Assembly (NCBI GenBank): GCA_022749655.1
Contig: CP094243.1
Location: 5,022,001 to 5,086,000 of the forward strand
Source: Xanthomonas phaseoli pv. phaseoli
GTDB taxonomy: Bacteria > Pseudomonadota > Gammaproteobacteria > Xanthomonadales > Xanthomonadaceae
DNA: 64,000 nucleotides
Direction of reading: 5' to 3'
The notes under the pieces: generated by a model
Databases searched by the model: none
What the model saw: only the letters and a program-made list of their open reading frames with translations
Told to the model about the DNA's origin: nothing
Part shown: piece by piece, positions 58,178 to 64,000 of the stretch
Layout: every line of letters starts with the position of its first letter
Position numbering within the stretch: position 1 is the stretch's first letter
Position numbers and translations under genes: made by a program

Positions 58178-58868
58178 CCGCGAGCTCCTCCGGTGCAGCC
58201 AATACACGACGAATGACGCGCCGCAGACTGCGCAGCTGATCGCGCAGATCGGTCTCGAACACGCCCGTGTCCCATTCGCACACGCAGGCGCCCACGGCCA
58301 GGTCGGCATCGCCGCACAGCTCTATTTGCAGGGTCCAGCCCGCCTCGGTGGCGGCCGCATCGAAGGCGCGCCGCGCAGCGTCCACCGCGTCGGGGTGCAC
58401 GCTGACGCGCAGGGCCTTGGCCTCGTCCAGGGCACCTTCCAGCGCCTGCGCCGCCCGCGCATACAGCGCCGCAGGGTCGTGTCCGAGGATGATGTGTTCG
58501 CAGGTGCGCGCCACAATCTCGGCCAGGCGCTCACGTGCCCGCTGCGCGGCCGTTTCGGCGGCAAAGGCATGGCGCAGGCCGGATTCGTTCCACTCATCGA
58601 GCTGGCGTCGCAGACCGGCTGCATATCCCAGGCGTGCGCTGCGCTCGGCCTTTTGGCGCGCATCCTCAAGGATCGCTTCGGCCTGCTGCTTGGCCTCGTC
58701 GATCAGCGTCTGTGCCCGTGTCTGCGCCTGGCTCAGGGCCTGCTCGCAGCGTGCGTGCACCTCGGCAGTGGCAGCATCCAGCGTCAACACCGAGGCCAGC
58801 GCCTCGCGCGGAATGACATCGCACTCCAGGCCGATCGCATCGGGCGTTGACCTCAACCACAGACGCAT
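58167..58868 (-). CDS. hrpB5: HrpB5 / SctL-type T3S stator protein
   Basis: A 233-residue protein of the SctL/FliH stator family that holds the ATPase at the sorting platform. It starts [20 protein letters not shown] and has a long helical middle ([40 protein letters not shown]). A C-terminal domain follows ([40 protein letters not shown]). It overlaps hrpB4 by 16 bases and hrcN by 11. Intact. Confidence 0.94.
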   Translation of the reverse strand: MRLWLRSTPDAIGLECDVIPREALASVLTLDAATAEVHARCEQALSQAQTRAQTLIDEAKQQAEAILEDARQKAERSARLGYAAGLRRQLDEWNESGLRHAFAAETAAQRARERLAEIVARTCEHIILGHDPAALYARAAQALEGALDEAKALRVSVHPDAVDAARRAFDAAATEAGWTLQIELCGDADLAVGACVCEWDTGVFETDLRDQLRSLRRVIRRVLAAPEELADAG

Positions 58869-59482
58869 GACGCCTCCGGCATCAGGGTGGGAAGCGCACT
58901 CAGGAACGCATCGCTCGCCCCGTCTGCTGCGACGGTGGCCACCTGCGCGGCGTCCAACGGCAAGGACAGCGCCAGCAGCTTGGCAACAACCGGATTGGAC
59001 CAGACGCCATCGGCCTGCATCCGACGCCACCCGTCGCCGACCCACGCTGCCTGGTCGGCATCGCGTGGCAACAAGGGCACGGGTAGGCCGGCGGACGCGT
59101 TCTGACGCACATGCTCAAGCACGGCCGGCCCCACACACTGTTCGAGCCAGTCCAGACGTTCGCGCTCGATACAACGGCGCACGGCCAGCCCGCGCGAAAA
59201 CAGCGCCCGCGCGATCAGGACCTGCGCCAATTGCGCGGCCGTCAGTAGGGCCAGTTGATTCGCCTGCAGGCCGAGTGCAGACGGCGATACTCCCGACCAC
59301 CCCGACCACGCCTGGATTACCCGCTTACGGCGGTAGACGGGCGCCACTGCCCAGCCCGACGCTGCCACCGGGCCAAGCCAATGCGCCACCCGTGCGGGGT
59401 CCAGCGATTCGGCCAGATGCGCCAATGCGTCCGTCCAACGCTGAACACATCGTGCTGCAGTGTCGATCCGCGTGTTGTCCAT
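58853..59482 (-). CDS. hrpB4: HrpB4, T3S sorting-platform protein (SctK-like)
   Basis: A 209-residue soluble protein required for T3S in Xanthomonas. It starts MDNTRIDTAARCVQRWTDAL and continues SGVSPSALGLQANQLALLTA and DADQAAWVGDGWRRMQADGV. No enzyme motif. Size and position between hrcJ and hrpB5 identify it. Its ATG comes seven bases after the hrcJ stop. Confidence 0.92.
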   Translation of the reverse strand: MDNTRIDTAARCVQRWTDALAHLAESLDPARVAHWLGPVAASGWAVAPVYRRKRVIQAWSGWSGVSPSALGLQANQLALLTAAQLAQVLIARALFSRGLAVRRCIERERLDWLEQCVGPAVLEHVRQNASAGLPVPLLPRDADQAAWVGDGWRRMQADGVWSNPVVAKLLALSLPLDAAQVATVAADGASDAFLSALPTLMPEASCVCG

Positions 59483-59489
59483 CCCGTGC

Positions 59490-60248
59490 TCACCCGGCTT
59501 TGCCTTTCGTCAACTCGCGCAGGCGTTGCCAGCCGCCCCAGCGGCCCGCCTGCGGGTTTGGCCACCAATACAGGGCCGCCGCAACCGCCAGACCCAACGC
59601 CAACGCACATCCGGCCAACCACGGCCACGGTGAAGATTTCGGCGGTGCCGATACGGTGAACTGCGCATCGCTCTCCGCTCCACCCGGCACCAGCGTCACA
59701 CTGACGTTTTCGTAGGTGAGTCCTTCCACGCTGTGCATGACCATTGTCTTGATGTTGGGCACCAGGCTGGTCAAGTCGCTACCGACGCGGAACTTGATGA
59801 ACACCGCAGCGCTGGACGGTTTGACCGAGGTGGAAAGCGGATCGTTGTTGGGCAGCACGATTTCCACATCGGCCGAGATCACCCCATCGATATTCGACAA
59901 GGTCTGCGATAGCTGCTGCGACACGCCATAGATGAAACGCACGCGTTCTTCGGTGGGCGTGGAGATCAGCCCGTCCTTCTTGAACATCTCGCCGAGATTG
60001 GCATGCCGCTCATGCGGCAAGCCGTGCGCGCGCAGCACCTCCAGCGAATAGGACACCTGATCGTGCGGTGCGTTCACCGCCCAGGTCTTGCCATCGTCCG
60101 GGGTGACCTTGGACGCGTCTACGCCGGCATGCAGCAGCACCTCGAGCATGTCGTTCGCATCATTTTCGGTGAGCCGGAATACAGCTGCTGACTGCACGCA
60201 GACAGCAGCAGCGCCACCAGCAGCACCACCAGATATCTCAGCGCGCGC
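59490..60248 (-). CDS. hrcJ: HrcJ, T3S inner-membrane ring lipoprotein (SctJ), signal peptide out of frame
   Basis: The ring lipoprotein of the basal body. The main part matches Sct[70 protein letters not shown], and a C-terminal membrane helix ([20 protein letters not shown]). The ATG at 60248 is in frame with it, but the first 20 codons read Gly/Ala-rich nonsense. One frame over, the same bases give [20 protein letters not shown], a perfect lipoprotein signal with lipobox. So two compensating indels, near 60240 and near 60172, scramble the signal peptide while keeping the rest in frame. As written the protein (252 residues) would not be lipidated. Confidence 0.93.
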   Translation of the reverse strand, partial: ARAEISGGAAGGAAAVCVQSAAVFRLTENDANDMLEVLLHAGVDASKVTPDDGKTWAVNAPHDQVSYSLEVLRAHGLPHERHANLGEMFKKDGLISTPTEERVRFIYGVSQQLSQTLSNIDGVISADVEIVLPNNDPLSTSVKPSSAAVFIKFRVGSDLTSLVPNIKTMVMHSVEGLTYENVSVTLVPGGAESDAQFTVSAPPKSSPWPWLAGCALALGLAVAAALYWWPNPQAGRWGGWQRLRELTKGKAG

Positions 60249-60251
60249 ATG

Positions 60252-60644
60252 CTATTGGTTCTTGACCAGTGTCTGCACGGCGTTCTTTCCCGACTGCGCT
60301 ACGCCGACGCTGACATTGAGGTTGAAGCCGACCATGGTCAGCTCGTGCATCAACTTGATCTGCTGCGCTGCCATTTCCTGCAGCCCCATGGTCGGTGCCT
60401 GCATGCTGAAGGCATCGATATGCTCGGCGATGGTGCGCACGCCATCGTTCTGCACGTCGACCACCCGGCTCATCATGCTCGGGTTGCCCACCCGCTGCAT
60501 GGCGGGCGGCAACGGGCTGGAGGACTGCATCAGCGCTTGAAAGCGATTCACCAGCGCCTGGTTGGGCGCTGCCACCGGCGACAGCGCCTGGGCGGTGGCA
60601 GCACTGGCGCCGGTAATCGCTTGGACAGGAGGAATGAGCGTCAT
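60252..60644 (-). CDS. hrpB2: HrpB2, T3S inner rod / early substrate (SctI-like)
   Basis: A 130-residue protein secreted early and needed for pilus formation. It starts MTLIPPVQAITGASAATAQA, then PNQALVNRFQALMQSSSPLP. The C-terminal part MAAQQIKLMHELTMVGFNLN, VSVGVAQSGKNAVQTLVKNQ is the conserved helix of the inner rod family. Intact, and three bases before the hrcJ ATG. Confidence 0.95.
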   Translation of the reverse strand: MTLIPPVQAITGASAATAQALSPVAAPNQALVNRFQALMQSSSPLPPAMQRVGNPSMMSRVVDVQNDGVRTIAEHIDAFSMQAPTMGLQEMAAQQIKLMHELTMVGFNLNVSVGVAQSGKNAVQTLVKNQ

Positions 60645-60677
60645 CGCATACTCCTATGGGGTCGGGACTGGCGTCAC

Positions 60678-61120
60678 TCAGGCACGCAGGTATTGCGAAT
60701 TTGGAACTTCCATCGGTGCTGAAGATTCGACCGGCACGTCCGCCGGCGCGGCCGTTGGGGTTTTTCGTCCGGACAGCGCCTTGACCAGGGCAACGGCGTC
60801 GGCATCGGCGTCTTCTTCGATCAGCCCGTCTGCAATGCCATGCCACGACTGGTCGCCCATCGCGAACAGGCAGCAGGCGTACAAGGCCTTGCACAGCGGC
60901 TTGGAGCCGGCGTCGCCCTCCAGCTCACGCAGCAGGCGCGCGCCTTCCACGTAATTGCCGCGCTTGATCGAAATCCATGCATCGAACGTGTCGAGCGCTT
61001 TCAGGTCTGGCCGCAGTACCCGGACTGCGGCCAGGACCGCGGCAGCGTCCTGAATCTTGTCATGGGTGAGTCCGACCGTGATCAGTTCGATGAGCCCACT
61101 CACGACCGACCCCGGGACAT
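60678..61120 (-). CDS. hrpB1: HrpB1, T3S periplasmic protein, start region frameshifted
   Basis: The first gene of the hrpB operon. The body reads GSVVSGLIELITVGLTHDKI, AAAVLAAVRVLRPDLKALDT, FDAWISIKRGNYVEGARLLR and CKALYACCLFAMGDQSWHGI, a helical TPR-like protein. The ATG at 61120 has a good ribosome site (GGAGA) but meets a stop six codons later (ATG-TCC-CGG-GGT-CGG-TCG-TGA). One extra C would give ATG-TCC-CCG-GGG-TCG and join the body as MSPGSVVSGLIE. So a one-base deletion near 61111-61117 is likely. Restored length is 147 residues. Transcribed from the PIP box at 61215-61239. Confidence 0.9.
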
Positions 61121-61177
61121 TGAATCTTCTCCACACTGCACCTCGTTTTAATGGAATGCGGACCGTACACGTGGGGA

Positions 61178-61239
61178 AAGCTACGCGCGCCACGGCGGCC
61201 AGATCCTTTTGGAAACGAATATCGGAATTCGCTGGCGAA
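61178..61239 (-). promoter_or_regulatory. PIP box and -10 box of the hrpB operon
   Basis: On the minus strand, TTCGC (61239-61235), 15 bases, TTCGT (61219-61215), then after 31 bases TAGCTT (61183-61178) as the -10 box. Standard HrpX-type promoter driving hrpB1 to hrcT and probably hrcC. Confidence 0.82.
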
Positions 61240-61253
61240 CAAATCATTCCGGC

Positions 61254-61315
61254 TTCGCCAGGCTATCCACACATTCGCCTGGCACGCGGATCGCTCGACC
61301 ACAGCCGCCCACAAT
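61254..61315 (+). promoter_or_regulatory. Perfect PIP box and -10 box of the hrcU operon
   Basis: TTCGC (61254-61258), 15 bases, TTCGC (61274-61278), then after 31 bases CACAAT (61310-61315) as the -10 box. Divergent from the hrpB promoter; the two PIP boxes are 14 bases apart. Confidence 0.92.
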
Positions 61316-61347
61316 CGGGGGCGCAGCGATCGCGGAAGGAGCAGGCA

Positions 61348-62421
61348 ATGTCGGAAGAAAAACCGAGAAGCCGACCGAGAAGAAACTGCGGGATGCGCGC
61401 AAGGACGGGGAAGTGCCGGTCAGCCCGGACGTCACTGCAACCGCGGCGCTCTTCGGCGCGTTATTGGTGATGAAATCGGCCGGCGATTACTTCGCAGATC
61501 ACGTGCGCGCATTGATGACGATCGGCTTCGATTTTCCGGAGAATACACGCGATGCAGCGGCGATAAACCGCGCACTCGGCCATCTCGGCATCCAGGGATT
61601 GCTGTTGATGCTGCCGTTCTTGGTTGCGTGCCTGGTGGCTGGCATGGCAGGCGGTGCGTTCCAGACCGGCCTGAATGCCTCGCTCAAACCGGTGGCGCCC
61701 AAGTTCGATTCCCTCAATCCCGCTGCCGGGGTCAAGAAACTCTTTTCGTTGCGAAGTCTCATCAACTTACTGAAGCTGATCGTCAAGGCCATCTTGATTG
61801 GGGTGGTGCTGTGGGTCGGTATCCGCGCCCTCATGCCGATGATCATCGGGCTTGCCTACGAAACACCGCTCGACATTGCCCAAATTGCCTGGCGCACCCC
61901 TGGGCATGCTCTTCGCACTGGGCGTGCTGCTGTTCGTACTGGTGGGCGCGGCAGACTGGAGCGTGCAGCACTGGCTGTTCATCCGCGACAAGCGAATGAG
62001 CAAGGACGAGCAAAAGCGCGAATTGAAGGAAAGCGAAGGCGATCCCGAAATCAAGGGCAAGCGTAAGGAATTTGCCAAGGAACTGGTCTTCGGCGACCCA
62101 CGCGAACGCGTCGCCAAGGCCAAGGTGATGGTGGTCAACCCGACCCATTACGCAGTGGCGCTGGCCTACGAGCCCGATGACTTCGGCCTACCGCAGGTCG
62201 TTGCCAAGGGCGTGGACGATGGTGCGCTGGAACTGCGTGCCCTTGCGCATAACCAGGGCATCCCGATCGTCGCCAATCCGCCCCTTGCCCGTGCGCTGTA
62301 CCAGGTTGAATTGGGCGACGCAATTCCCGAGCCCTTGTTCGAAACGGTTGCGGTGGTGTTGCGCTGGGTCGATGAGCTCGGTCGGGACCACGACGACGGT
62401 GATGGAGCTCTGCCATGCTAG
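61348..62421 (+). CDS. hrcU: HrcU, T3S export switch protein (SctU), two compensating indels
   Basis: An inner-membrane protein that changes substrate class after self-cleavage. The ATG at 61348 has a ribosome site (GAAGGAG). As written it reads MSEEKPRSRPRRNC and fails; restoring one A in the run at about 61355-61361 gives MSEEKTEKPTEKKLRDARKD, the universal SctU start. A second indel near 61893 (an extra C in CGCACCCCTGGG) returns the frame after AQIAWRT to LGMLFALGVLLFVLVGAADW. The cleavage motif NPTH is intact (VMVVNPTHYAVAL, Asn at about 264). The two indels cancel, and total length is 357 residues, as expected for HrcU. This pattern argues for sequence errors. Confidence 0.94.
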
Positions 62422-64000
62422 GAGACCGCGTACGCGCGACAAGATATTTCGCTTACAGCGGCGAAGTGGCCATCGCTGCCCTGGTGGTGGCGGTCATCGG
62501 GCTGATGATCCTGCCGCTGCCAACGCCCATGATCGATACGCTGCTGGGCATCAACATCACCCTGAGCGTGGTGCTGCTGATGGTCACGATGTATGTGCCC
62601 GACTCGATCTCGCTCTCGTCGTTTCCTTCCCTGCTGCTGTTCACCACGCTATTGCGGTTGTCGCTGAATATCGCCTCGACAAAGTCGATCCTGCTGCATG
62701 CCGAGGCGGGCCATATCATCGAGAGCTTCGGCGAGTTGGTGGTCGGCGGCAATCTGGTGGTGGGCCTGGTGGTTTTCTTGATCATCACCACCGTGCAGTT
62801 CATCGTGATCGCAAAGGGCTCCGAACGCGTTGCTGAAGTCGGTGCGCGCTTCACCTTGGACGCAATGCCCGGCAAGCAGATGAGTATCGATGCCGACCTG
62901 CGTGGCGGCAACTTGACCGCAGATGAGGCACGCCGCAAACGCGCGCGGCTGGCCATGGAAAGCCAACTGCACGGCGGCATGGACGGCGCCATGAAATTCG
63001 TCAAGGGCGATGCGATCGCCGGCCTGGTCATTACCATGGTCAACATCCTGGCCGGCATCGTGGTCGGCGTGACGTACCACGGCATGACGGCCGGCGACGC
63101 CGCTAACCGCTTTGCGATCCTGTCGGTGGGCGATGCCATGGTGTCGCAGATCGCGTCACTGCTGATATCGGTGGCTGCCGGCGTCATGATCACCCGCGTG
63201 GCGAACGAGAACGAGACCAGGCTCAGCTCGCTCGGGCTCGATATCGGCCGCCAGCTCACCAGCAACGCGCGTGCCCTGATGGCAGCGAGCGTGCTGCTGG
63301 CCTGCTTCGCGTTCGTCCCTGGCTTTCCGGCCGTGCTGTTCCTGTTGCTGGCAGCGGCCGTCGGCGCCGGCGGTTATACGATCTGGCGCAAGCAACGCGA
63401 CATCAGCGGTACCGATCAGCGCAAGTTGCCGTCGACGAGCCGGAAAGGTGCCAAAGGCGAGGCGCCGCATATTCGCAAGAACGCCCCCGATTTCGCCTCG
63501 CCTTTGTCGATGCGGCTGTCGCCGCAGCTGGCCGCTCAGCTGGACCCTGCGCGGCTGGATCAGGCGATCGAAAGCGAGCGCCGCCAATTGGTCGAGTTGC
63601 TGGGTTTGCCGTTTCCCGGGATCGCGATCTGGCAGAGCGAGTCCCTGCACGACATGCAATACGAGGTGCTGATTCACGATGTCCCCGAGACACGCGCCGA
63701 ATTGGAGAACACCGATGACATGCAGGCAGCATTGGCGCGGCAGGCCATCGCACCCCTGCATGCACGCGCGCACTTGTTCGTCGGTATCCAGGAAACCCAG
63801 TGGATGCTGGAGCAGGTGTCCGTGGACTACCCGGGGCTGGTTGCGGAGGTGAACAAGGCAATGCCCGCCCAGCGCATTGCCGATGTGTTGCGACGCCTAC
63901 TGGAAGAACGGATTCCGGTGCGCAATATCAAGAGCATCCTGGAAAGTCTGGTGGTATGGGGTCCGAAGGAAAAGGATCTTCTGATGTTGACCGAGTATGT
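62415..64000 (+). CDS. hrcV: HrcV, T3S export gate protein (SctV), 3' end cut by window
   Basis: A large inner-membrane export gate of the SctV/FlhA family. It starts MLGDRVRATRYFAYSGEVAI at 62415, overlapping the hrcU stop by seven bases. Membrane helices alternate with conserved segments: FPSLLLFTTLLRLSLNIAST, FVIAKGSERVAEVGARFTLD-like FIVIAKGSERVAEVGARF, DAMPGKQMSIDADLRGGNLT and AILSVGDAMVSQIASLLISV. The cytoplasmic domain follows from about residue 330 (PHIRKNAPDFASPLSMRLSP). The frame is open without a break to the window end, about 528 codons; the family usually has about 640-690 residues. Confidence 0.97.
   Translation, partial: MLGDRVRATRYFAYSGEVAIAALVVAVIGLMILPLPTPMIDTLLGINITLSVVLLMVTMYVPDSISLSSFPSLLLFTTLLRLSLNIASTKSILLHAEAGHIIESFGELVVGGNLVVGLVVFLIITTVQFIVIAKGSERVAEVGARFTLDAMPGKQMSIDADLRGGNLTADEARRKRARLAMESQLHGGMDGAMKFVKGDAIAGLVITMVNILAGIVVGVTYHGMTAGDAANRFAILSVGDAMVSQIASLLISVAAGVMITRVANENETRLSSLGLDIGRQLTSNARALMAASVLLACFAFVPGFPAVLFLLLAAAVGAGGYTIWRKQRDISGTDQRKLPSTSRKGAKGEAPHIRKNAPDFASPLSMRLSPQLAAQLDPARLDQAIESERRQLVELLGLPFPGIAIWQSESLHDMQYEVLIHDVPETRAELENTDDMQAALARQAIAPLHARAHLFVGIQETQWMLEQVSVDYPGLVAEVNKAMPAQRIADVLRRLLEERIPVRNIKSILESLVVWGPKEKDLLMLTEY

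Noticed and set aside
1..64000. CRISPR arrays, tRNA or rRNA genes
   Set aside because: No regularly spaced direct repeats and no sequence with a tRNA or rRNA pattern was seen by eye. A covariance search would be needed to exclude small RNAs.

Overview
The window is a chromosomal segment of a GC-rich gammaproteobacterial plant pathogen, almost certainly a Xanthomonas. The evidence is the hrp1-type type III secretion (T3S) cluster at the right end (order hpa2, hpa1, hrcC, hrcT, hrpB7, hrcN, hrpB5, hrpB4, hrcJ, hrpB2, hrpB1, hrcU, hrcV), PIP-box promoters, a flanking XopM-type effector, and high GC outside one AT-rich insertion. The species cannot be fixed from sequence alone.

Layout. (1) 1-3087: 2-oxoacid dehydrogenase genes (E1 alpha end, E1 beta, a small SH3-like gene, E2). 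(2) 3420-6472: DEAD-box helicase, a small conserved protein and a short-chain dehydrogenase (SDR). (3) 6605-13138: an RND efflux operon with a divergent outer-membrane factor; a TetR gene sits between them, and two matching operator-like palindromes flank the regulator. (4) 13261-16715: VirK-like protein, FAD/NAD(P) protein, an ExbD-like remnant and a second SDR. (5) 16600-23490: an AT-rich remnant with an orphan Rhs C-terminal amidase-like toxin and its probable immunity gene. An IS5-type element follows, then an IS3-type element that itself carries an IS256-type and a second IS3-type element, then a truncated di-heme peroxidase. (6) 24157-37419: a minus-strand glycogen/trehalose operon glgA-glgB-treZ-malQ-treY-DUF2934-glgX-NAD(P) protein, its first five genes joined by overlapping or near-overlapping stops and starts. 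(7) 37907-48233: diguanylate cyclase, DUF808 protein, ABC1 kinase, OpgB-like phosphoglycerol transferase, a large MscS channel and a ribosome hibernation factor. (8) 48234-64000: left border of the T3S island, xopM, hpa2, hpa1 and the hrpB and hrcU operons.

How parts work together. The glg/tre operon makes and breaks alpha-glucan and converts its ends to trehalose. OpgB and the MscS channel are also osmotic-adaptation functions. In the T3S island, four promoters carry a PIP box followed 31 bp later by a -10 box, as expected for HrpX control.

Caution. At least 20 positions carry one- or two-base indels that break otherwise complete genes, often in homopolymers and sometimes as compensating pairs (hrcU, hrcJ). 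Many are probably sequence errors rather than true mutations. Genes that look whole apart from such indels are typed CDS, with the break described; remnants of mobile or truncated genes are typed pseudogene.
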